This document shows positions 33,363 to 41,684 of a stretch of 64,000 nt of DNA, piece after piece. The notes under the pieces were generated by a model, which was given only the letters and a program-made list of their open reading frames with translations, ran no database searches and had not been told where the DNA came from. The translations under genes and the position numbers were made by a program. Source of the DNA: Arthrobacter sp. 24S4-2. GTDB lineage: Bacteria; Actinomycetota; Actinomycetes; Actinomycetales; Micrococcaceae. How positions within the stretch are numbered: the first letter of the stretch is position 1; every line of letters begins with the position of its first letter. The stretch spans positions 930,001 through 994,000 of the forward strand of contig NZ_CP040018.1 of assembly GCF_005280255.1 (NCBI RefSeq), given 5' to 3'.

Positions 33363-34265
33363 ATGTCTATCTATCTGAACAAGGACTCCAAGGTCATCGT
33401 CCAGGGCATCACCGGCGGCGAAGGCACCAAGCACACCGCCCTGATGCTGAAGGCCGGCACCAACATTGTGGGCGGCGTCAACGCCCGCAAGGCTGGCACC
33501 ACGGTCCTGCACGGTGACAACGAGATCACCGTCTTCGGCACCGTCAAGGAAGCCATGGCCGAGACCGGCGCCGACGTCTCCATCGTCTTCGTGCCGCCGG
33601 CATTCACCAAGGACGCCGTCGTTGAAGCCATCGAGGCTGGCATCGGCCTGGTCGTCGTCATCACCGAAGGCGTGCCGGTCCAGGACTCCGCTGAGTTCTG
33701 GGCGCTGGCACAGTCCAAGGTGGACGCCAACGGCACGCAGGTCACCCGCATCATCGGGCCGAACTGCCCCGGCATCATCACCCCGGGCGAGGCCCTGGTT
33801 GGCATCACCCCGGCAAACATCACGGGCAAGGGCCCCATCGGCCTGGTTTCCAAGTCGGGCACCCTGACCTACCAGATGATGTACGAACTGCGCGACCTGG
33901 GCTTCTCCACCGCCATCGGCATCGGCGGCGACCCGGTCATCGGCACCACGCACATCGATGCACTGGAAGCGTTCGAAGCCGACCCGGAGACGAAGGCGAT
34001 CGTGATGATCGGCGAGATCGGCGGCGACGCTGAAGAGCGCGCGGCCGACTACATCAAGGCGAACGTCACCAAGCCGGTTGTCGGCTACGTGGCAGGCTTC
34101 ACCGCTCCGGAAGGCAAGACCATGGGCCACGCCGGCGCCATTGTCTCCGGTTCCGCGGGCACCGCACAGGCCAAGAAGGAAGCCCTCGAGGCTGCAGGCG
34201 TGAAGGTCGGCAAGACGCCGTCCGAGACCGCCAAGCTGCTGCGCGAGGTTTTCGCAACGCTCTAG
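33363..34265 (+). CDS. sucD: Succinyl-CoA synthetase alpha subunit
   Basis: The 300-residue subunit carries the CoA-binding domain (VQGITGGEGTKHT) and the phosphohistidine loop MGHAGAIVSGSAGTAQAKK near residue 255. It pairs with SucC. An AGGGA ribosome binding site precedes ATG 33363. It is followed by a very stable terminator, so sucCD form a closed two-gene operon. Confidence 0.95.
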   Translation: MSIYLNKDSKVIVQGITGGEGTKHTALMLKAGTNIVGGVNARKAGTTVLHGDNEITVFGTVKEAMAETGADVSIVFVPPAFTKDAVVEAIEAGIGLVVVITEGVPVQDSAEFWALAQSKVDANGTQVTRIIGPNCPGIITPGEALVGITPANITGKGPIGLVSKSGTLTYQMMYELRDLGFSTAIGIGGDPVIGTTHIDALEAFEADPETKAIVMIGEIGGDAEERAADYIKANVTKPVVGYVAGFTAPEGKTMGHAGAIVSGSAGTAQAKKEALEAAGVKVGKTPSETAKLLREVFATL

Positions 34266-34291
34266 GTCCTGCCTCACAGCAAGAACTTTGC

Positions 34292-34351
34292 AAAGTACGA
34301 CGGCGTCCGGCCGCCCTCCCCACGGGAGGTGACCGGACGCCGTCGTACTTT
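34292..34351 (+). terminator. Strong intrinsic terminator after sucCD
   Basis: A perfect 19-bp stem (34292-34310 with 34333-34351, AAAGTACGACGGCGTCCGG and complement) around a 22-nt loop, followed by TCTCTTT. The A-rich other side lets it also serve the convergent SRPBCC gene. Confidence 0.9.
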
Positions 34352-34392
34352 CTCTTTAAGTGGCACCTGCTTTGCCGGGTGGCAGTCGACCG

Positions 34393-34884
34393 CTACCGGT
34401 TGCCCGTGAGGGCCCCGCTGAGGAGTTCGTCGAGCCGCTCATAACCCTCCGTCATGCCGCCTTCCATGCCGGATTGGGCCATGCCGTCACGGGCCTCCAG
34501 ACTGGGATAGACAGAGTGGGCCGTCAGCCTGGTGCGCCCGCCGCCGAGATCCAGGAAGGTCAGGAACTCGATGCTGACCACGTCCGGGTAGCCGTCGAAT
34601 TCGAAGGTCTGGATGGCGAAGTCGTTTTCGCGGACGGTGTGGAAGGTGCCGTTGAAGCCGTATTTTGAGCCGTCGGGCGCGGTGTGGGTGTAGCGGTAGC
34701 TGCCTCCGGTGCGGAAGTCGTAGTGGTCCACGTCCATCTTCAGCCGCCGCGGGCCAAGCCACTGGGCGACCAGTTCGGGCTCCTTGTGGGCGCGAAATAC
34801 CTCCGCTACCGGGAAATCGAACTCCCGCTCGAAGTCGATGAAGGGCAGTCCCTCCGGAACGGAGACTTTCAGGGCGTTGGTCAT
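34393..34884 (-). CDS. SRPBCC-domain protein (AHSA1/START-like)
   Basis: The 163-residue protein has the START/AHSA1 fold pattern: FIDFEREFDFPVAEVFRAHKEPELVAQWLGPR, then GGSYRYTHTAPDG and IEFLTFLDLGGGRTRLTAHSVYPS, and C-terminal GMEGGMTEGYERLDELL. Such proteins bind hydrophobic ligands. Its ATG overlaps the upstream ArsR stop by 4 nt. ArsR/SRPBCC pairs are common, with the ArsR protein repressing its own operon; the signal is unknown. Confidence 0.88.
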   Translation of the reverse strand: MTNALKVSVPEGLPFIDFEREFDFPVAEVFRAHKEPELVAQWLGPRRLKMDVDHYDFRTGGSYRYTHTAPDGSKYGFNGTFHTVRENDFAIQTFEFDGYPDVVSIEFLTFLDLGGGRTRLTAHSVYPSLEARDGMAQSGMEGGMTEGYERLDELLSGALTGNR

Positions 34885-35243
34885 GATGAGTCCTTTGCCT
34901 GTGTGCCGCCTGACGCGGCGTTTGATCGGAGCGCGGCGTCAAGGCTGCGGAACTGCCCCTCGCGGACCAGCCGGTACTGGTCGATCCATGCGGTGAGTGC
35001 CTCCAGCCGTGCAGGGTTCAGGTGGACGGGCCGGCGCTGGGCGTCACGCGTGCGGGTGACCAGCTGTGCCTGCTCGAGGACCTGGATGTGCTTCGAGACC
35101 GCCTGTTTGGTGATCGCGAAGGGTTCCGCCAGTTCGTTTACGGTGGCCGGGCCCCGGCTGAGCCGGGAGATGATGCGGCGCCGGACCGGATCGGCGAGGG
35201 CCAGGAAGGCCGCGTCAAGCAGTTCGTCGTCGCCGATGTCCAT
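34881..35243 (-). CDS. ArsR-family transcriptional regulator
   Basis: The 120-residue winged-helix regulator has the pattern FLALADPVRRRIISRLSRGPATVNELAEPF and KQAVSKHIQVLEQAQLVTRTRDAQRRPVHL. It lacks the cysteine pairs of metal-sensing ArsR proteins and belongs to the SRPBCC-associated autorepressor type. ATG 35243 is preferred; a start at 35291 adds 16 residues that are atypical for the family. A CAACC-TCTT-GGTTG operator candidate lies about 65 bp upstream. Confidence 0.85.
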   Translation of the reverse strand: MDIGDDELLDAAFLALADPVRRRIISRLSRGPATVNELAEPFAITKQAVSKHIQVLEQAQLVTRTRDAQRRPVHLNPARLEALTAWIDQYRLVREGQFRSLDAALRSNAASGGTQAKDSS

Positions 35244-35304
35244 GGCCTGCCAATCACCCCGCCCGCAATAAAATGTTGCGCCCTTAGTCAATCAATTACT
35301 TTAT

Positions 35305-35318
35305 CAACCTCTTGGTTG
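35305..35318. promoter_or_regulatory. Inverted repeat, candidate ArsR operator
   Basis: CAACC (35305-35309) and GGTTG (35314-35318) flank TCTT, upstream of the ArsR gene and inside an AT-rich stretch likely to hold its promoter (TTGATAAAG on the minus strand). Confidence 0.45.
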
Positions 35319-35372
35319 TTTAAGGCTACTCCTCACGGCGGGCCTGCGGCAAGGGGTGATTCAGGGAAGTCC

Positions 35373-35411
35373 TTGTTGTCCGGAGGAATAATTTGTTAGT
35401 ATGTCAGGACA
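35373..35411 (+). promoter_or_regulatory. Tautomerase promoter with IolR-like operator
   Basis: TTGTTG (35373-35378) and TAGTAT (35397-35402) form a -35/-10 pair with 18-nt spacing. TGTCAGGACA at 35402-35411 overlaps the TSS region. The same 10-mer recurs at 48416 and close variants at 35907, 35923, 58020 and 58039. A wider AATTTGT...ACAAATT inverted repeat encloses it. Confidence 0.6.
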
Positions 35412-35432
35412 AATTACTTCAGGGAGTCAAAA

Positions 35433-35837
35433 GTGCCGCTCGTGCGAATTGATATCAACCAAGGGCGCAGTCCTGAGGATCTGCGCCGCCTCAGCCGGGG
35501 GATCCACGATGCGATCCTCGCCGAGTACGGGATTCCGGAGCGCGACTACTTTCACATCCTCACCGAACACCCCCGCGGTCAGATCTTTGCCCAGGATGCG
35601 GGGCTTGGATTTGAACGCACCCCCGATGTGGTCATGATTCAGATCTTCACCCAGGGCGGCCGGAGCCAGGAGGCCAAGCAATCCCTCTTTGCATCGATCG
35701 CGGGCAGGCTGGCCGAGCTGGGGGTGGCGGGCGAGGACGTGTTCATCGGATACGTGGAGAACACTGCCGGCGACTGGTCCTTCGGCTTCGGGCTGGCCCA
35801 GTATGTCACGGGCGAGCTGGCTGTTCCCCGCAAGTAG
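35433..35837 (+). CDS. Tautomerase family protein
   Basis: The 134-residue protein begins MPLVRIDINQG, so Pro1 after Met removal is the expected catalytic base of the tautomerase superfamily. A second pattern, RDYFHILTEHPRGQIFAQD, fits the longer fused-type tautomerases. The substrate is not inferable. GTG 35433 has AGGGAG 6 nt upstream. Its promoter carries the same operator-like site as the inositol genes that follow, so it may belong to that regulon despite no established role for such an enzyme in inositol breakdown. Confidence 0.85.
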   Translation: MPLVRIDINQGRSPEDLRRLSRGIHDAILAEYGIPERDYFHILTEHPRGQIFAQDAGLGFERTPDVVMIQIFTQGGRSQEAKQSLFASIAGRLAELGVAGEDVFIGYVENTAGDWSFGFGLAQYVTGELAVPRK

Positions 35838-35906
35838 CCGGGATATTTGGCGCCGTCCAGCGGTCCCGCGGACGCCATTTCGACACGCTATGCCAAGTTG
35901 TAAATA

Positions 35907-35950
35907 TGTCAGTACAAACCTTTGACAGGACATTAATTCTAGGGCAAAGT
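35907..35950 (+). promoter_or_regulatory. iolC operon promoter with paired IolR-like operators
   Basis: A perfect -35 TTGACA (35922-35927) and -10 CAAAGT (35945-35950) with 17-nt spacing place the TSS near 35957. TGTCAGTACA (35907-35916) and TGACAGGACA (35923-35932) overlap and flank the -35, well placed for repression. The layout TGTCAG-K-ACAAAC-n3-TTGACA is repeated at the ABC-transporter promoter (48416-48459). Confidence 0.7.
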
Positions 35951-36044
35951 AGTGGTTGTGGCCCCGCTCACGGGGGTCCGCCAGGAACCGGAGCTCTACC
36001 TGTTCAGAGGTACGGAGTTCAAACCAGAAAGGTCCGCGATTACC

Positions 36045-37061
36045 GTGACCCACGAACTGCTCACGATCGGGCGCATCAGCGTTGATATCTACCCGAACGA
36101 CATCGGGGTGGATCTGGAGGACGTGACGTCCTTCGGAAAGTACCTCGGTGGATCACCTTCCAACGTGGCTGTGGCAGGCGCCCGGCATGGCCGCCGGACA
36201 GGTGTAATCACCCGCACCGGCGATGACGCCTTCGGAACGTACCTGCACCGTGAACTGCGCAAGTTCAACGTGGACGACACATTCGTTACGCCGGTGAAGG
36301 AATGGCCCACCGCGGTCACGTTCTGCGCGATCAAACCGCCGGAAGACTTCCCGCTCTACTTCTACGGACGTTTCCCCACAGCCCCGGACCTGCAGATCAA
36401 GGCAGAAGAACTGGACCTGGACGCCATCCGGGACGCACGGATCTTCTGGTCCACCGTCACCGGCCTGTGCCAGGAGCCCAGCCGCGAAGCGCACATCAAG
36501 GCCCATGAGGCCCGGGACCGGGGCAAGCTGAGGATCGGCCAGTACACCATCCTGGATCTGGACTACCGCCCCATGTTCTGGGCGTCGGAAGAGGAAGCCC
36601 GGGCCCAGGTCGCCAGGATCCTGCCGCATGTCACCGTGGCCATCGGCAACGACAAGGAATGTGCCGTGGCAGTGGGAGAGGGTACCCCGGACGAGCAGGC
36701 AGACCGGCTCCTGGCCGCCGGCGTCGAAATCGCCGTCGTCAAGCTCGGCCCCGAAGGAGTGATGGCCAAGACCCGCACCGAACGCGTGGTGTCCGCACCC
36801 GTCCCCGTGGAGACCGTCAACGGCCTGGGCGCCGGAGATTCCTTCGGCGGGGCCTTCTGCCACGGGCTCCTGTCCGGCTGGCCCCTCGCGGGGGTCCTGG
36901 ATTACGCGAACGCCGCCGGCGCGATCGTCGCCTCCCGCCTGTCCTGCGCAGACGCGATGCCGACGCCGGATGAGGTCACCTCGCTGCTGGCCGAACGCGG
37001 CCGTCTGGTTCCGGGCAATCTGATCCCTAACGGGCTTGCCACCGAAGGAGCAGCACTGTGA
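36045..37061 (+). CDS. iolC: 5-dehydro-2-deoxygluconokinase
   Basis: The 338-residue PfkB-family kinase phosphorylates 2-deoxy-5-keto-D-gluconate in myo-inositol breakdown. It has the N-terminal GGSPSNVAVAGARHG and C-terminal NGLGAGDSFGGAF, with the general base Asp in GAGD. GTG 36045 is chosen: an earlier in-frame GTG at 35952 would lie upstream of the predicted TSS, and family members start near ELLTIGRISVDIYP. Its stop overlaps the next start (GTGA). Confidence 0.92.
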   Translation: MTHELLTIGRISVDIYPNDIGVDLEDVTSFGKYLGGSPSNVAVAGARHGRRTGVITRTGDDAFGTYLHRELRKFNVDDTFVTPVKEWPTAVTFCAIKPPEDFPLYFYGRFPTAPDLQIKAEELDLDAIRDARIFWSTVTGLCQEPSREAHIKAHEARDRGKLRIGQYTILDLDYRPMFWASEEEARAQVARILPHVTVAIGNDKECAVAVGEGTPDEQADRLLAAGVEIAVVKLGPEGVMAKTRTERVVSAPVPVETVNGLGAGDSFGGAFCHGLLSGWPLAGVLDYANAAGAIVASRLSCADAMPTPDEVTSLLAERGRLVPGNLIPNGLATEGAAL

Positions 37062-37993
37062 CCCTCACGCCCATCGCCTCGAACAATGCCCTGGGTGATG
37101 ATCCGCGCCGCTACGCGCATCTGAGCACCATCCGCCTGGAAGATCCGGACGCCGTTGCCCGCGCAGCCAAGGCGCGGCGCCGCCACCCCGGCCTCAAGTA
37201 CGGCCGGCAGAACTTCATCGTCGCCGCCGACCACCCGGCCCGCGGCGCCCTAGCCGTCGGCAACGATCCGGTGGCCATGGCGGACCGCCGGCAACTGCTG
37301 GACCGCCTGCAGATTGCGCTGGCCAACCCGGACGTGGACGGCGTGCTCGCCTCGCCGGACATTATGGATGACCTGCTGTTGCTCGGTGCGCTCGAAGGCA
37401 AGCTGATTTTCGGTTCGATGAACCGCGGCGGGCTTTCCGGTCTGGTGAACGAATTCGATGACCGCTTCACCGGCCACACAGCCGCAGCCCTGGAAGCGTT
37501 TGGGGCCGACGGCGGCAAGATGCTCACACGCATCTGCCTGGCGGACCCGGACACCGTGTCCATGCTGGAGGCGACGGCGAAGGCCATCGATTCCCTCGCC
37601 GAGCGCAAGCTGATAGCGATGGTGGAGCCCTTCCTGTCCGTCCGCGAGAACGGCAAGGTCCGCAACGACCTCTCCACCAACGCCGTCATCAAGTCCGTCG
37701 CCATCGCTGAAGGCCTGGGTTCCACCAGCGCGTACACGTGGATGAAACTTCCCGTGGTGGCCGAGATGGAGCGCGTGATGGCCGCCACGACCATGCCCAC
37801 GGTGCTGCTGGGCGGAGACCCGGAAGGTACCCAGGACGAAGTCTTCGCCACCTGGGAAGCCGCCCTGGCCCTCCCCGGCGTACAGGGCCTCACGGTGGGC
37901 CGGACCCTCCTGTACCCGCAGGACGGCGATGTTGCCGGCGCCGTTGCCACCGCGGCCTCCCTCCTTAACCACACCGCAGAAGTATCGGAGTAG
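37058..37993 (+). CDS. Cgl0158 family (beta/alpha)8-barrel protein
   Basis: The 311-residue protein matches the Cgl0158 family of TIM-barrel proteins known from corynebacterial inositol clusters: KYGRQNFIVAADHPARGAL, GVLASPDIMDDLLLLGALEGK, GSMNRGGL, and late TWMKLPVVAEMERV with a conserved Lys that could form a Schiff base as in class I aldolases. No IolJ-type (class II) aldolase gene is found in the window, so this protein is a candidate for cleaving 2-deoxy-5-keto-D-gluconate 6-phosphate. That role is inference. Translation is coupled to iolC. Confidence 0.85.
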   Translation: MTLTPIASNNALGDDPRRYAHLSTIRLEDPDAVARAAKARRRHPGLKYGRQNFIVAADHPARGALAVGNDPVAMADRRQLLDRLQIALANPDVDGVLASPDIMDDLLLLGALEGKLIFGSMNRGGLSGLVNEFDDRFTGHTAAALEAFGADGGKMLTRICLADPDTVSMLEATAKAIDSLAERKLIAMVEPFLSVRENGKVRNDLSTNAVIKSVAIAEGLGSTSAYTWMKLPVVAEMERVMAATTMPTVLLGGDPEGTQDEVFATWEAALALPGVQGLTVGRTLLYPQDGDVAGAVATAASLLNHTAEVSE

Positions 37994-37998
37994 CCCTC

Positions 37999-39948
37999 AT
38001 GGGAACAGGAACCCGCCGAATGACCGTGGCCCAGGCCGTGGTGGAATACCTTTCCAAGCAGTACACCGTTGATTCCGTCGGTGGGCTGGATTACCGGGAA
38101 CGCCTGATCCCCGGAACGTTCGGCATCTTCGGGCACGGCAACGTTGCCGGCGTCGGCCAGGCCCTCAAGCAGTACCAGGCCGCCGACCCCACGATCATGC
38201 CCTACTACCAGGGCCGCAACGAACAGGCGCAGGCGCATCAGGCCGTGGGCTACGCACGGCACACCCGGCGCCGCCAGACGTTCGCCATCAGTACCTCGAT
38301 CGGGCCCGGTTCCTCCAACCTCCTGACGGGCGCTGCGCTGGCCACGACGAACCGGCTGCCGGTGCTGCTGCTGCCGAGTGACACCTTTGCCACCCGGGCC
38401 GCGGATCCCGTGCTGCAGCAGCTTGAGCAGCCCTACGCCTACGACATCACGGTCAACGACGCCTTCCGGCCGCTGTCGAAGTTCTTCGACCGGGTCTCCC
38501 GGCCCGAGCAGCTGTTCTCCGCGTTCCACCACGGCCTGCGGGTCCTGACGGATCCGGCCGAAACCGGTGCTGTCACGATCTCCCTTCCGCAGGATGTCCA
38601 GGCCGAGGCCTTCGACGTGCCCGAGGAATTCCTGGCCGAGCGCGAGTGGCGCATCCGCCGCCCCGACGCCGACGACGAGGATATCCGCCGTGCCGCCGAC
38701 GCCATCCGCGCCGCGAAGCGCCCGCTGATCATCGCCGGCGGCGGCGTCCTCTACGCCTACGCCAACGACGAACTCGCGAAGTTCGTCGAGCTGACCGGCA
38801 TTCCGGTGGGCAACACCCAGGCCGGCGTCGGCGTCCTGCCCTGGGACCACAAGTTCTCGCTCGGTGCCATTGGTTCCACGGGCACGACGGCGGCCAACGC
38901 CATCGCAGCCGAGGCGGACCTGATCATCGGGATCGGCACCCGCTACGAGGACTTCACCACGGCCTCGCGGACCGCGTTCCAGAACCCGGCGGTGAAGTTC
39001 ATCAACATCAACGTCGCACCCATCGACGCGTACAAGCACGGCACCACGCTGCCGATCGTGGCCGACGCCCGCAAGGCCCTGATCAAGCTGAACCAGGCCC
39101 TCGGCGGCTACCGCGTGGGCGCGGACCTGGAACAGCAGGTCGCGGCGGAGAAGAAGCGCTGGGACGCCACCGTCGACGAAGCGTTCGACACCCGGTTCAC
39201 GCCGCTGCCGGCCCAGAACGAGATCATCGGCGCCACCAGCCGGGCCATGGATGCCCAGGACGTCGTCATCTGCGCCGCAGGCTCGCTCCCGGGTGACCTG
39301 CACAAGATGTGGCGCGTCCGTGACGCCTTCGGCTACCACGTCGAATACGCCTACTCCTGCATGGGCTACGAGATCCCCGGCGGACTCGGCGTCAAGCGCG
39401 CTGCCCTGGCCGAAGCCGCCCGGGGAGGCGAGCAGCGCGACGTCGTGGTCATGGTGGGGGACGGCTCCTACCTGATGATGCACACCGAACTGGTCACCGC
39501 CGTCGCCGAACGGATCAAACTGATCGTGGTCCTGATCCAGAACCACGGCTACGCTTCCATCGGATCCCTCTCCGAATCCCTCGGTTCGCAGCGTTTCGGA
39601 ACGCAGTACCGTGCCCTGAACGAGGAACAGCACAGCTTCGACGAAGGCGAGACCCTGCCGGTGGACCTGGCCCTGAACGCCGAAAGCCTCGGCGTGAAGG
39701 TGATCCGGATCGAACCGGGGGAGAAGGTCATCGCCGAACTCGAACAGGCCATCCGGGACGCCAAGGCTGCCCCGGAGCGCAGCGGCCCGATCCTGATCCA
39801 CGTCGAGTCAGACCCTCTCCTGGACGCTCCGAGCTCCGAGTCCTGGTGGGACGTTCCCGTCTCCGCCGTCTCCGAACTCGAGTCCACCCAACAGGCGTTC
39901 AAGACCTACACCGACCACAAGAACCGCCAGCGCAAGCTGCTCGGCTGA
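37999..39948 (+). CDS. iolD: 3D-(3,5/4)-trihydroxycyclohexane-1,2-dione hydrolase
   Basis: The 649-residue thiamine-diphosphate enzyme opens the ring of the inosose-derived dione. Motifs: the catalytic Glu region GRNEQAQAHQAVGYA in the N-terminal domain, the central domain RPLIIAGGGV, and the ThDP/Mg motif GDGSYLMMHTELVTAVAERIKLIVVLIQNHG. GGAG lies 8 nt before ATG 37999. Length fits IolD. It follows the Cgl0158 gene by 5 bp. Confidence 0.95.
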   Translation: MGTGTRRMTVAQAVVEYLSKQYTVDSVGGLDYRERLIPGTFGIFGHGNVAGVGQALKQYQAADPTIMPYYQGRNEQAQAHQAVGYARHTRRRQTFAISTSIGPGSSNLLTGAALATTNRLPVLLLPSDTFATRAADPVLQQLEQPYAYDITVNDAFRPLSKFFDRVSRPEQLFSAFHHGLRVLTDPAETGAVTISLPQDVQAEAFDVPEEFLAEREWRIRRPDADDEDIRRAADAIRAAKRPLIIAGGGVLYAYANDELAKFVELTGIPVGNTQAGVGVLPWDHKFSLGAIGSTGTTAANAIAAEADLIIGIGTRYEDFTTASRTAFQNPAVKFININVAPIDAYKHGTTLPIVADARKALIKLNQALGGYRVGADLEQQVAAEKKRWDATVDEAFDTRFTPLPAQNEIIGATSRAMDAQDVVICAAGSLPGDLHKMWRVRDAFGYHVEYAYSCMGYEIPGGLGVKRAALAEAARGGEQRDVVVMVGDGSYLMMHTELVTAVAERIKLIVVLIQNHGYASIGSLSESLGSQRFGTQYRALNEEQHSFDEGETLPVDLALNAESLGVKVIRIEPGEKVIAELEQAIRDAKAAPERSGPILIHVESDPLLDAPSSESWWDVPVSAVSELESTQQAFKTYTDHKNRQRKLLG

Positions 39949-39983
39949 ACCCCTTCCCCCACAGACCAAGGAAGTCCATCACC

Positions 39984-41621
39984 ATGTCAACGACGACCGT
40001 CACCACCACCATCAACCACTTCATCAACGGGGCCGAAACCGCCGGCGAAGGCACACGCACCCAGCCCGTCTACAACCCGGCCACCGGCGCGGTGTCCGCA
40101 GAGCTGCGGCTGGCCAACCGGGCGGACCTGGACACAACCGTCGCCGCCGCCCGCAAGGCTGCTGACAGCTGGGGCGACATCTCGCTGGCCAAGCGCACGG
40201 CGGTGCTGTTCAAGTTCCGTGAACTCGTCGCGTCCCACGTGGGCGAACTCGCCGAACTGATCACCGCCGAGCACGGCAAGGTCCTCTCCGACGCGAAGGG
40301 CGAGATCGGCCGCGGCCTGGAGGTCATCGAGTTCGCCTGCGGCATCCCTCAGCTGCTCAAGGGCGACTACTCGGACCAGGTCTCCACCGGCATCGACGTC
40401 TTCTCCTTCCGCGAGCCGCTCGGCGTCGTCGCCGGCATCACCCCGTTCAACTTCCCCGTGATGGTGCCGCTGTGGATGGCCCCGATGGCCATCGCCACCG
40501 GCAACGCCTTCATCCTCAAGCCCTCCGAGCGCGACCCCTCCGCCTCAATGCTGCTGGCCAAGCTGTGGAAGCAGGCCGGCCTGCCCGACGGCGTCTTCCA
40601 GGTCCTGCACGGCGACAAGGAAACCGTCGAAGGCCTCCTCACCCACCCGGACGTGGACGGCATCTCGTTCGTCGGCTCCACCCCGATCGCCCAGTATGTC
40701 CACGAGACCGCCACCGCGCACGGCAAGCGGGTCCAGGCTCTGGGCGGGGCGAAGAATCACGCCATCGTGATGCCCGACGCCGACCTGGACAACGCCGCGG
40801 ACCACCTCGCTGCGGCCGCCTTCGGCTCCGCGGGCGAACGCTGCATGGCCATCTCCGTTGCCGTCGCCGTCGGAGACGCCGCAGAGCTGCTGGTCAAAAA
40901 GGTCGAAGAACGCGCCCTCGCCGTCAAGGTCGACAACGGCACCGCCCCCGGTGCCGAAATGGGCCCGGTCATCACCCCGGCGTCCAAGGACCGCATCGTC
41001 AGGATCGTCACCGAAGCCGAGACCGCTGGCGCCGCAATGGTGGTGGACGGCCGCGACCTGGTAGTTTCCGGCCACGAGGACGGCTTCTGGGTTGGCCCCA
41101 CCGTCCTGGACCACGTCAAAACCGAAATGACCGCCTACACCGAGGAAATCTTCGGCCCTGTCCTCGTTGTGGTCCGGGTTGACGATCTCGACGCCGGCAT
41201 CAAGCTCATCAACTCCAACCCCTACGGCAACGGCACCGCCATCTTCACCTCCTCCGGCGCCAACGCCCGCAAATTCCAGCGTTCCGTCACCGTCGGCATG
41301 ATCGGCATCAACGTGCCGCTGCCCGTACCGGTTGCCTACCACTCCTTCGGCGGCTGGAAGGCTTCACTGTTCGGCGACAAGCACATCTACGGCCCGGAAG
41401 GCGTGTCCTTCTACACCCGTGGCAAAGTGGTCACGTCACGCTGGCCGGAACCCACCCACGCCTCCGGCGCCTCCTACAACTTCCCCTCCCACGCCGACGA
41501 CTCCCACACCGTGCGCCACGACGGCATCGCAGAGGGCCTGCCAGACGAAGTCCTGGAAGGACAGGACACCGTTCCCGGGCGCGCCGACGACGACACAGAA
41601 GGCCGCGGGCGGCGGGACTGA
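39984..41621 (+). CDS. iolA: CoA-acylating methylmalonate-semialdehyde dehydrogenase
   Basis: The 545-residue enzyme (MmsA/IolA) oxidises malonate semialdehyde to acetyl-CoA and CO2. It has PFNFPVMVPLWMAP, FVGSTPIAQYVHETA and the nucleophile region SAGERCMAISVAVAVG. ATG 39984 is chosen over an upstream extension that overlaps iolD. The protein carries an unusual acidic C-terminal tail of about 45 residues after RWPEPTHASGASYNFPS, where relatives generally stop near 500. AGGAA precedes the start. Confidence 0.93.
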   Translation: MSTTTVTTTINHFINGAETAGEGTRTQPVYNPATGAVSAELRLANRADLDTTVAAARKAADSWGDISLAKRTAVLFKFRELVASHVGELAELITAEHGKVLSDAKGEIGRGLEVIEFACGIPQLLKGDYSDQVSTGIDVFSFREPLGVVAGITPFNFPVMVPLWMAPMAIATGNAFILKPSERDPSASMLLAKLWKQAGLPDGVFQVLHGDKETVEGLLTHPDVDGISFVGSTPIAQYVHETATAHGKRVQALGGAKNHAIVMPDADLDNAADHLAAAAFGSAGERCMAISVAVAVGDAAELLVKKVEERALAVKVDNGTAPGAEMGPVITPASKDRIVRIVTEAETAGAAMVVDGRDLVVSGHEDGFWVGPTVLDHVKTEMTAYTEEIFGPVLVVVRVDDLDAGIKLINSNPYGNGTAIFTSSGANARKFQRSVTVGMIGINVPLPVPVAYHSFGGWKASLFGDKHIYGPEGVSFYTRGKVVTSRWPEPTHASGASYNFPSHADDSHTVRHDGIAEGLPDEVLEGQDTVPGRADDDTEGRGRRD

Positions 41622-41684
41622 GCCCCGTTCCCACGGACTCGAATATCAGCCAGTGCAAGTCGACAAGAGAAAGACAACGCTGTC

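Noticed and set aside
32127..34277. 716-codon open frame antisense to sucC and sucD
   Set aside because: High-GC shadow frame opposite two certain genes; composition is atypical for a protein.
35952..36044. Earlier GTG start for iolC
   Set aside because: It lies upstream of the TSS predicted from the TTGACA/CAAAGT promoter, and the added residues are not family-like.
37111..39801. 896-codon open frame antisense to the Cgl0158 gene and iolD
   Set aside because: It is a third-position GC shadow of two well-supported genes, shows no family match and lacks a plausible start context.
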